Shown here one piece after another: positions 1-6,706 of a stretch of 9,590 nucleotides of DNA. The stretch lies in contig JAEZJD010000003.1 of the NCBI GenBank assembly GCA_023436425.1, positions 1-9,590 of the forward strand. Direction: 5' to 3'. Numbering within the stretch: position 1 is the first letter of the stretch; each line of letters opens with the position of its first letter. The DNA comes from Bacteroidota bacterium. Its GTDB lineage: Bacteria > Bacteroidota > Bacteroidia > Chitinophagales > Chitinophagaceae. The notes beneath the pieces are model-generated. The model did no database searches. It was not told the origin of the DNA and worked only from the letters and a program-made list of their open reading frames with translations. A program made the translations under genes and the position numbers.

Positions 1-1142
1 GTTATCTGCGCAGCTCGTTGGTGGTTTTTCAGTTTTTTATTTCCATTGCGCTAATCATTGCCACAATTGTCATCTACTCTCAACTCACGTTCATTCAGAA
101 GAAGAAATTAGGATTTAATAAAGAACAGGTGTTCGTAGTAAATGATGCATATGTCTTAGACAAACAGGTGCAAACATTTAAGAACGAAGTTTTGAAATAT
201 CCTGAAATGGTGACAGGTACCGTGTCCGGCTACTTGCCCGTCGCCCCTTCCAATCGCGATAATGAATCGCTTTTTGCCGAAGGTCAGATTCAAAGTGACA
301 GGGCCGTGTCGTCACAGCTTTGGACGATTGACCATGACTACGTGAAAACCTTTGGCATGCAAATGTTGCAGGGTCGCGACTTTAGCACAGACTTTCCTTC
401 GGATAGTTCGGCAATGATCATCAACGAAACGGCTGCACAGCTGTTCGGATTTGGCACCGATGCAATCGGCAGAAAAATCACGAAGGTTGTAGATCTAAAC
501 ACCCATCAGACAAAAGATTATACCGTCGTCGGGGTAGTAAAAAATTTCAACTTTGAATCGCTGCGACAAACAATTGGTGCATTGTGCATGCGTTTAGGAT
601 CGAGCACAGGCAATGTTTCTTTTCGAATGAAAACCGATAATTTGCCACAGGCAATTGCGCACGTGCAGAGTACGTGGAAAAAAATTGCACCGAATGAACC
701 GTTCAACTATTCCTTCTTGAGTGAAGATTTCGACAGTATGTACCGGTCCGAAGAACGGGCAGGGAAAATATTCATGTCGTTTGCTGCACTTGCCATATTT
801 ATCGCATGTCTTGGATTGTTTGGTCTTGTTACTTACGCAGCCGAGCAACGCACAAAAGAAATCGGTATTCGCAAGGTGCTGGGCGCAACAATCAGCAATA
901 TTATCAACATGCTTTCAAAAGATTTTGTAAGGCTGGTGCTTGTGGCAATGGTGATAGCATTTCCTCTTTCATGGTATTTCATGAACAAATGGTTGGAAGA
1001 CTTTGCCTTTCGCATTACAATAGATTGGAAGGTATTTTTTATCGCCGGCGCAGCAGCGGTTCTCATTTCGCTTTTAACGGTGAGCTTCCAGGCTGTAAAG
1101 GCAGCATTGACGAATCCTGTAAAAAATTTAAGAACTGAGTAA
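1..1142 (+). CDS. MacB/FtsX-type ABC transporter permease, C-terminal part (5' truncated by window edge)
   Basis: Inner-membrane subunit of a mechanotransmission-type (MacB/FtsX/LolCE-like) ABC transporter. The open frame runs back to the window edge (codons begin at base 3, reading YLRSSLVVFQ), so the TTG at 18 is not a real start. Counting from base 18, residues 1-22 form a membrane helix, about 40-240 a periplasmic MacB-PCD-like domain, and helices lie near 252-274, 303-323 and 338-358. The motif EQRTKEIGIRKVLGAT (276-291) is the cytoplasmic coupling region typical of FtsX permeases. Bacteroidota homologues are usually about 800 aa with two such halves, and the phrase at the left edge normally begins the second half; I infer that roughly half the protein is missing. 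The stop is 11 bp before the ATPase gene, so they are surely co-transcribed. The substrate cannot be told: drug, peptide or lipoprotein export are all possible. Confidence 0.93.
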   Translation, partial: YLRSSLVVFQFFISIALIIATIVIYSQLTFIQKKKLGFNKEQVFVVNDAYVLDKQVQTFKNEVLKYPEMVTGTVSGYLPVAPSNRDNESLFAEGQIQSDRAVSSQLWTIDHDYVKTFGMQMLQGRDFSTDFPSDSSAMIINETAAQLFGFGTDAIGRKITKVVDLNTHQTKDYTVVGVVKNFNFESLRQTIGALCMRLGSSTGNVSFRMKTDNLPQAIAHVQSTWKKIAPNEPFNYSFLSEDFDSMYRSEERAGKIFMSFAALAIFIACLGLFGLVTYAAEQRTKEIGIRKVLGATISNIINMLSKDFVRLVLVAMVIAFPLSWYFMNKWLEDFAFRITIDWKVFFIAGAAAVLISLLTVSFQAVKAALTNPVKNLRTE

Positions 1143-1153
1143 AGTAAATCCTG

Positions 1154-1840
1154 ATGATAGAGCTACAACATGTTTCTAAATGGTATAACGTCGGGGGCAA
1201 ACCGGTTTTCATTTTAAAAGACATTAATCTGGAGGTGCACGAGGGTGAGTTTATTTCCATCATGGGACCATCGGGATCGGGAAAGTCAACCCTGCTGAAT
1301 ATTATCGGAATGCTCGACAGTCCCTCCGAAGGGAAATATTTTTTTAACAACCAGTCAGTTTTTGCATTGAAAGAAAAACAGCGGCAGGAACTTTACAAAA
1401 AAAATATTGGTTTCATTTTCCAGGCATATCACCTAATTGACGAACTAACTGTTTACGAAAACATTGAAACTCCTTTGCTTTACCAAAGTGTAAAGTCCTC
1501 GGAAAGAAAGGCTATTGTCTCCGATATGCTGGACCGGTTCAATATTGTAGGGAAAAAAGACCTGTTTCCGTCGCAGCTTTCGGGCGGACAGCAGCAACTT
1601 GTCGGCATTGTGAGAGCGCTGGTAGCAAGACCAAAGCTGCTTCTGGCAGATGAACCTACCGGCAACCTGAACTCGACACAAGGCGCAGAGATCATGCAGC
1701 TCTTCGAAAAACTAAATAAAGAAGAAGGAGTGACGATCATCCAGGTGACGCATTCGGAAAAAAACGCAGAGTATGGAAAGAGAGTGATCAACCTGCTGGA
1801 TGGACGCATTGAAAAATCAAATTCAAGTATCGCTATATGA
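1154..1840 (+). CDS. ABC transporter ATP-binding protein (MacB/LolD-like)
   Basis: Cytoplasmic ATPase that powers the permease encoded just upstream. The 228-aa length is typical of the LolD/MacB nucleotide-binding family. Visible motifs: Walker A GPSGSGKST (38-46), Q-loop Q90, signature LSGGQQQ (142-148), Walker B LLLADEP (162-168) and switch His200 in VTHSE. Two places depart from the family pattern. The stretch after the signature reads QQQLVGIVRAL where QQQRVAIARAL is usual (Leu149 for Arg), and the D-loop reads GNLNS where GNLDS is usual (Asn173 for Asp). The catalytic residues themselves are intact, so it is probably active. The ATG at 1154 has no obvious Shine-Dalgarno, as is common in Bacteroidota. 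The stop codon overlaps the ATG of the TolC-like gene (ATGA, 1837-1840), which suggests translational coupling. Confidence 0.95.
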   Translation: MIELQHVSKWYNVGGKPVFILKDINLEVHEGEFISIMGPSGSGKSTLLNIIGMLDSPSEGKYFFNNQSVFALKEKQRQELYKKNIGFIFQAYHLIDELTVYENIETPLLYQSVKSSERKAIVSDMLDRFNIVGKKDLFPSQLSGGQQQLVGIVRALVARPKLLLADEPTGNLNSTQGAEIMQLFEKLNKEEGVTIIQVTHSEKNAEYGKRVINLLDGRIEKSNSSIAI

Positions 1841-3159
1841 ACCAAAGATTTTTTATTGTAATCTGCTTATTTCTGCTGCATTATCCGGCAATTTCACAAC
1901 GCCTTACGCTTCAGCAATGTATTGACTCTGCTCTGACCAACAACATTGGGGTAAAGCAAAATAAGTTACTCGTTGACGTATCTGAAGTAAACTGGCGACA
2001 ATCCAAAGCAAATCAATTACCCGACCTGAACGCAAATGCTAATCACGGAATTAACCAGGGAAGAAGCATTGATCCGTTCACAAATACATACATCAATCAA
2101 AGCATTAATTACGCAGGCTACGGAATCAATTCCGGTGTTGTGCTTTTTAACGGAATGAACCTGCAGAATACAGTCCGTCAGAACGCAACAGCCCTCGAAG
2201 CGTCCAAAATGGAGCTGCAGCAAACGAAAGACAACCTTGTACTCAATGTAATACTCGCTTACCTGCAGGTGCTGAACAATGAAGATCAGCTGTCATCAAC
2301 ATCGAAACAGGCAGAAATTAGTCAGAAGCAATTGGAGAGACTGGAAATTCTGGATAAACAAGGAGCCATTAGCCCGTCGCAGGTGTCGGATGTGAGGGGA
2401 CAACTTATGAACGATCAATTGGCAATTGTTGATCTGCGTAGTGCGCTGGAAAACTCCAAACTGAATCTTACGCAACTGATGAATGTGCCTTACAACAAAT
2501 CAATTGTACTGGAAAGGATAGACGTCAACCAGATGTTAGAACGCTACGCAGAAAGCAGCAGCGACATCTATCAAAATGCATTGCAGCAATTCTCGCAGGT
2601 AAAAGCAGTTGAGTTAAGAACAAGAAGCGCTGAATATGCATTGAAGGCAGCGAAAGGACAATTGTATCCCACTGTCTCTTTAAGTGGCAATGTGCAGACC
2701 AATTATTCCAGCGCAGCGCAAAATGCAGGGCGGAAAATCGCGTACAATGAACAACTGGGCAACAACGTTTTTTCTGGATTAAACCTCGGTGTACGCATTC
2801 CTATTTTCAATGGCTTCCAGGTAAAAAATCGCATCCGCCTTGCTGACATTGAATTGAAGAACAATGAACTTATAGAAGAGAATACTAAAATACAACTGCG
2901 GCAACAAATACAACAAGCTTACCTGAACATGACCAATGCGTATGAACGATACAAAGTGTTACTTGAGCAGGTAAAAGCTTATGAGCAATCGTTTCGCGCA
3001 GCTGAAGCAAGATTTAATGGTGGGGTTGGCAACTCAGTTGACTTTTTAATTGCAAAAAATAATCTTGATCGCGCCAACATCAATCTGATAAGCGCTACAT
3101 ACGATTATGCATTGCGCACCAAAATACTGGACTACTACAACGGAAAAGAATTAAAATAG
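1837..3159 (+). CDS. TolC-family outer membrane efflux protein
   Basis: Outer-membrane channel that would complete a tripartite export system with the upstream permease and ATPase. It has 440 aa, normal for Bacteroidota TolC homologues. Residues 1-20 look like a signal peptide with cleavage after AIS, leaving Gln21. Two OEP repeats are visible: the first opens with LTLQQCIDSAL (about 23-33), and each half contains long Gln/Asn-rich helices plus a beta-hairpin segment (around 70-115 and 275-330, the latter containing VRIPIFNGFQVKNR, a usual OEP motif). The C-terminal helix ends DYYNGKEL, a typical ending for this family in Bacteroidota. The start is set by the 4-base overlap with the ATPase gene. 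It most likely closes the operon, since a 92-bp gap follows. No membrane fusion protein lies between it and the permease. Confidence 0.94.
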   Translation: MNQRFFIVICLFLLHYPAISQRLTLQQCIDSALTNNIGVKQNKLLVDVSEVNWRQSKANQLPDLNANANHGINQGRSIDPFTNTYINQSINYAGYGINSGVVLFNGMNLQNTVRQNATALEASKMELQQTKDNLVLNVILAYLQVLNNEDQLSSTSKQAEISQKQLERLEILDKQGAISPSQVSDVRGQLMNDQLAIVDLRSALENSKLNLTQLMNVPYNKSIVLERIDVNQMLERYAESSSDIYQNALQQFSQVKAVELRTRSAEYALKAAKGQLYPTVSLSGNVQTNYSSAAQNAGRKIAYNEQLGNNVFSGLNLGVRIPIFNGFQVKNRIRLADIELKNNELIEENTKIQLRQQIQQAYLNMTNAYERYKVLLEQVKAYEQSFRAAEARFNGGVGNSVDFLIAKNNLDRANINLISATYDYALRTKILDYYNGKELK

Positions 3160-3251
3160 AAATTGTTCTTCTACCTCTGGTCCGCCAGCGTTTGTCGCTA
3201 ATATGCAATCAAGAATTTCTGCTACTGCTAATGAATGTACCTTAGTCGGGT

Positions 3252-3950
3252 ATGCTGCAACTTTTATCTTCTCTCGATTGGAAAGCTATCCTGCTGGGCG
3301 ATGAAAAATGGCACTTTTTAGTTGAAACGTGCATTCGAACATTCGTCATGTTTACAGTGATACTGCTTAGCCTTCGGCTATTGGGTAAACGCGGTATCAA
3401 GCAACTTTCCGTTTTTGAGCTGGGTGTAATAATCGGGTTGGGTTCAGCGGCCGGCGATCCAATGTTTTATAAAGATGTTGGTTTGCTGCCGGGCATCATC
3501 GTGTTCGCCATTGTGCTGTCGCTGTACAAACTGGTAACATTTTTAATCAACAAATACAACAGCTTTGAACGATTCCTGGAAGGCGTCCCAACGTTTGTCA
3601 TTGAAGATGGACGTTTACTGCTTTCCAACTTTGAAAAAGAGCCTTTAGCAAAAGACGAGCTCTTTTCACAGCTGCGACTGAACAGTGTTTCCCATCTGGG
3701 GCAGATAAAGCAGGCGCTCATCGAAACAAATGGAGAAATCAGTGTCTTTTATTTCGCAGATGAAAATGTAAAATTTGGTTTGCCAATCATTCCCGGACAA
3801 ACGAAATATAAAATAGTTCCTGAAACAGGAATTTTCTCGTGCAGCAATTGCGGCAATACAGTTGAACTGGCGGCAGGCGGCTCAGCTACATGCAACACGT
3901 GTGATTGTCACGATTGGATTAAGGCGAAGAACGAAAAAAGGATAACATAG
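3252..3950 (+). CDS. DUF421/YetF-like membrane protein with C-terminal cysteine cluster
   Basis: A 232-aa inner-membrane protein of the DUF421 (YetF) family, whose biochemical role is not established. Three hydrophobic segments are seen at about 23-43, 54-68 and 78-99, with the family phrases LRLLGKRGIKQLSVFELG (41-58) and GSAAGDP (64-70). A soluble YetF domain follows, with GVPTFVIEDG (111-120), a DELFSQLR stretch and LIETNGEISVF (156-166). The last 40 residues add CSNC (197-200) and CNTCDC (214-219) before a Trp, which resembles a zinc ribbon. An in-frame TAG at 3243 excludes a longer form, fixing the ATG at 3252. The gap of 92 bp from the TolC-like gene suggests a separate transcript or read-through; there is no clear functional tie to the exporter. 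It ends 55 bp before the end of the convergent thioredoxin gene. Confidence 0.9.
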   Translation: MLQLLSSLDWKAILLGDEKWHFLVETCIRTFVMFTVILLSLRLLGKRGIKQLSVFELGVIIGLGSAAGDPMFYKDVGLLPGIIVFAIVLSLYKLVTFLINKYNSFERFLEGVPTFVIEDGRLLLSNFEKEPLAKDELFSQLRLNSVSHLGQIKQALIETNGEISVFYFADENVKFGLPIIPGQTKYKIVPETGIFSCSNCGNTVELAAGGSATCNTCDCHDWIKAKNEKRIT

Positions 3951-4005
3951 CATTTTCGGTTTCATCTTTTTCGACTAAGACGCTGTTGGTTTTAAGAATA
4001 TCCGG

Positions 4006-5478
4006 CTATTTTGCTTTGCGTGCTAATTCGATCATAGCAGATAATTCTTCAGCGGCCGCATCGTCGCCTTCGTGATATCCGGCTGGTGCGAAGCGAATAT
4101 TCCCATCTTGGTCGATCACATACTTCTGAGGTATGAAAGAAATACCGTAAGCGTCTCTTACATTATTCTTGCCCGTTACAGGATCTTCAAGGTCCATCAA
4201 CACGCGGAACGGAAACTTGTTTTCAGCAATATAGTTTTTTGCAGCCGCCGTTGCGTTTGGCTCTCGTTCCCATGTATGTATAAAAAAGAACTTAACCGTC
4301 GTATCAGACTTATACTTTTCAACAGCCAATTGCATTGCAGGAAACCCACGTTTGCAGGGACCACACCACGTAGCCCAGAAGTCCAGCACAACTATTTTAC
4401 CTTTTAACGACGCCAGCGAAACAGTATTACCGTCAACATCATTCAACTCAAACACAGGCGCGGGTGTGTTGATCATCTTCTTTGCCACTTCGTTTCTTAG
4501 CTTTTCCGAAAGGATCTTCTTAACATTGATTTCGTACTCAGCATAACCCACATTACTGCCCTTCGCCTTAGCATAAAGTGCCCTGAGGTTTGTTTTCATT
4601 TCCGGTGTTGCCTGGCCAACTCTTATCGCTTCATCTAATTTGTCAAAGGCTTCTTTTTCTCTTCCCAACGCCAATAGAATTTGCGAATAGATTGAATTTA
4701 CTGACCCTAATGGCGCAGGAAAGGCCTTATACGACTTATCAATGGCAACTAAAGCATCTGCATATTTCTTCTGGGCATATAATACCTGAGCGTATGTTCG
4801 GTAAACATATTTCGCATTCGATGCTGCCATTCTCGCCGTTTGTTTATCGTTTCCATAAAGTGTCGAATCCTCAGAATACCGGATCGATTCCTTTAACAGA
4901 GTTGCCGCTTCGTGGATGTACCCATTCTGAAAAAGACTTATGGCAATCCTATGTCTGCCTTCACCGGCCCACGGTCCCGGTTTAAGAACCGAAGCATAGT
5001 ACAGTGCTTTCTGTACAAGTCCTTGTTTCGCAAAGGCATCTCCAACTGAAACATATTCATAAGAATATTCCTGGGGGTAAGCAGTTTTAGGAGAATATTT
5101 TTTTAACCACGCTTTGAGAAGCGCCTCTTTTGTTGTCACATTCTTTTCAGCTCCAATCTTTTCTCTTTCCTCGTTTCTTACCATTATACCGTTCGGAAAT
5201 CGTTGTCTTAAAATTGTTGCAATGGAGTCTGCTGTTACAGGATTCCCGGCCATGGTAAAAAACCGTTGAGCAACCAACCAGTCTTCCTCTCCTGGACTTT
5301 TTAAAAGATTGTACAATTGCTTTTTCAACAGCTCCTTGTCCTCTTCATTCTTTGAGTTCGCCAGTCTGTAGAAGTAACGGGCTGTGGTATCATTCCTCGA
5401 ATCACTTGTTTGTGCAACAGCAGTAAATGCTATCAATAATATACAGCTCAGGCACAATATCTTAGTTCCTTTTTTCAT
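4006..5478 (-). CDS. Exported TlpA-like thioredoxin with N-terminal helical repeats (protein A)
   Basis: Predicted periplasmic thiol-disulfide oxidoreductase, 490 aa. Residues 1-22 form a signal peptide ending AVA, then Gln23. Residues 23-340 are helical with TPR-like pairs (for example around 160-200, 225-250 and 255-285). Residues 346-490 form a TlpA/ResA-type thioredoxin domain: PAPVFELNDVDG, WATWCGPC with Cys372 and Cys375, and cis-Pro450 in FIPQKYVID. The only cysteines outside the active site (9 and 12) lie in the signal peptide, so the mature protein carries just the redox pair. It is a close paralogue of protein B: by hand count 49 of 66 residues match from PAP to HTWE. It is the last gene of the minus-strand cluster, 122 bp after protein C, and may have its own promoter. 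The physiological substrate is unknown. TlpA relatives reduce disulfides in cytochrome c maturation, but no such genes are nearby. Confidence 0.92.
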   Translation of the reverse strand: MKKGTKILCLSCILLIAFTAVAQTSDSRNDTTARYFYRLANSKNEEDKELLKKQLYNLLKSPGEEDWLVAQRFFTMAGNPVTADSIATILRQRFPNGIMVRNEEREKIGAEKNVTTKEALLKAWLKKYSPKTAYPQEYSYEYVSVGDAFAKQGLVQKALYYASVLKPGPWAGEGRHRIAISLFQNGYIHEAATLLKESIRYSEDSTLYGNDKQTARMAASNAKYVYRTYAQVLYAQKKYADALVAIDKSYKAFPAPLGSVNSIYSQILLALGREKEAFDKLDEAIRVGQATPEMKTNLRALYAKAKGSNVGYAEYEINVKKILSEKLRNEVAKKMINTPAPVFELNDVDGNTVSLASLKGKIVVLDFWATWCGPCKRGFPAMQLAVEKYKSDTTVKFFFIHTWEREPNATAAAKNYIAENKFPFRVLMDLEDPVTGKNNVRDAYGISFIPQKYVIDQDGNIRFAPAGYHEGDDAAAEELSAMIELARKAK

Positions 5479-5498
5479 TTTTTCTGCGTCTGGAGTAC

Positions 5499-5530
5499 CG
5501 AAAATAAGTTTACATGTTTGCCAGCCTAAA
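5499..5530 (-). promoter_or_regulatory. Possible weak Bacteroidota-type promoter before protein A
   Basis: On the minus strand TATTTTCG (5499-5506) matches five of the six fixed bases of the Bacteroidota -7 element TAnnTTTG. A weak TTTAG (5526-5530) lies about 19 bases upstream where the -33 TTTG/TTG element belongs. The leader to the ATG at 5478 would be short, about 20 bases. The -33 match is poor, so this is only a candidate for separate expression of protein A. Confidence 0.25.
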
Positions 5531-5593
5531 TAGTCGTTACGATTTCTTCGACTACTAAATCTTCTCCACTTGGAGATCGGGTAAGTTAACCCG
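5531..5593 (-). repeat. Three consecutive inverted repeats in the C-A intergenic gap
   Basis: Between the stop of protein C and the start of protein A are three short perfect inverted repeats: TAGTCG/CGACTA (5531-5536 and 5549-5554), TCTCCA/TGGAGA (5563-5568 and 5571-5576) and CGGGT/ACCCG (5578-5582 and 5589-5593). In the minus-strand RNA they would fold as three small hairpins starting about 8 bases after the stop of protein C. No U-run follows, so a simple intrinsic terminator is unlikely. RNA processing, partial termination or mRNA protection are possible. Confidence 0.45.
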
Positions 5594-5600
5594 AAGCGGC

Positions 5601-6695
5601 CTACAAATCCGTGTATCTTTTCATGTCTAGCAACAATGCTTTCATTTTATCGACAGGAAAATCTTCCTTATTCTTCGCTGCCTCAATTGCTTTTCCCTGC
5701 GCTGCAATAGCTTTTTGCTTCAGTCGTGCACGAAAGTACAGGTCAGCAATTTTAGCATAAGTAACAGGAATGTTCATGCTCCATGGGTAGTTGTCGAGTT
5801 GAGCCTGGTAGGCATCTGCACCTAGTATCAAAAGTGATTTCCGCAGATCGGTCTTCACTATTTCAAGCATGTAACTTACAGCATCAGTGATTGATTTGTA
5901 AGGAGGGTCATCGTAAACTTCCGTTTGGAATAATTCCCTCCCATAGACAGCCGCTTTATCCTGATCCGTTTTGATCAAAGACCAAAAGGTATAGTGTCCA
6001 ACCCGAGGTGCAAATTTCAGTTTCGGTTCTTCACGAATCATCTTTTCTATCTCCAACAGCGCAGAATCAGGTTTGCCCGGATTGCCCATAAATCTATTTA
6101 GCCGCTCCCAGGCTTTGTTGTCCAAAGCCTGAATGCTCTGTTGTTCATTCATTTCTGCAACTGCCCCTGCTATATTCCACGACTGATTCACCACTTTAGG
6201 AAGCACATGATCCAGCTTTTTCGGATGTCCCATCCAGGCGATCCTTCCCTGCCGGTCGATGATATAAGCAAACGGAATCCCCCTTTCACCGGCGGCACGC
6301 AGCCACGATTCTGCCATATAATTACTGTCTTCCCGCCCCACATTGTAATCCATTTTTGGTCCCATACTGTGAACGAAAGAATCAATTTGTGCAGGCGATG
6401 TATTTGCTCGCTCCAGTATGCTGATGCCGGTTATCGTTGCGTCGTCTTTATATTGCTTTGCAATTTTTGACAGATGGGGCATGCCTGCAATACAGGGTAG
6501 GCACCATGTGGCCCAGAACTCTACAACATATACTTTTCCCTTTTGGAATTCAGTAACCGGTGTGCCTTTAATCCACTTACTTACTTTAACTGGTGGTGCC
6601 GGATCACCAATGTGCAATTTCACCGTTTCTGACTGCGCTGTGGCAGAAACAGCAAATACCATGAATGAGAAAAAGACAGACAAGCAATTTTTCAT
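5601..6695 (-). CDS. Exported TlpA-like thioredoxin with C-terminal helical domain (protein C)
   Basis: Predicted periplasmic disulfide oxidoreductase, 364 aa. Residues 1-20 are a signal peptide ending ATA, then Gln21. A TlpA/redoxin domain occupies about 27-165: IGDPAPPVKVSKW (29-41), FWATWCLPC with Cys65 and Cys68, and cis-Pro141 in GIPFAYIID. The remaining 200 residues are mostly helical, with one TPR-like helix pair near 315-350 (TYAKIADLYFRARLKQKAIA). Domain order is the reverse of proteins A and B, and the active site is CLPC, not CGPC, so its redox behaviour probably differs. The mature protein has no other cysteine. The ATG is 11 bp after the stop of protein B, so the two are very likely co-transcribed. 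The C-terminal domain has no function I can name. Such N-terminal-redoxin proteins are common in Bacteroidota next to SusC/SusD genes, but I cannot assign a substrate. Confidence 0.9.
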   Translation of the reverse strand: MKNCLSVFFSFMVFAVSATAQSETVKLHIGDPAPPVKVSKWIKGTPVTEFQKGKVYVVEFWATWCLPCIAGMPHLSKIAKQYKDDATITGISILERANTSPAQIDSFVHSMGPKMDYNVGREDSNYMAESWLRAAGERGIPFAYIIDRQGRIAWMGHPKKLDHVLPKVVNQSWNIAGAVAEMNEQQSIQALDNKAWERLNRFMGNPGKPDSALLEIEKMIREEPKLKFAPRVGHYTFWSLIKTDQDKAAVYGRELFQTEVYDDPPYKSITDAVSYMLEIVKTDLRKSLLILGADAYQAQLDNYPWSMNIPVTYAKIADLYFRARLKQKAIAAQGKAIEAAKNKEDFPVDKMKALLLDMKRYTDL

Positions 6696-6706
6696 AGGTC
6701 TCGATT

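Noticed and set aside
18..20. TTG at 18 as the start of a shorter permease
   Set aside because: The frame is open to the window edge with the family sequence LRSS before it, so the protein clearly begins outside.
3160..3251. Promoter for the DUF421 gene
   Set aside because: A TTTG is followed 19 bases later by AATTTCTG, which matches the -7 element at only four of six fixed bases; too weak to list as a feature.
3951..4005. Bidirectional terminator between the convergent genes
   Set aside because: Only a 7-base CGAAAAA/TTTTTCG pairing with a loop of more than 30 bases can be drawn, partly inside the DUF421 gene; not convincing as a hairpin terminator.
4590..4985. 131-codon plus-strand open frame
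   Set aside because: Antisense to protein A, with no start context or domain signal; a shadow of the real gene.
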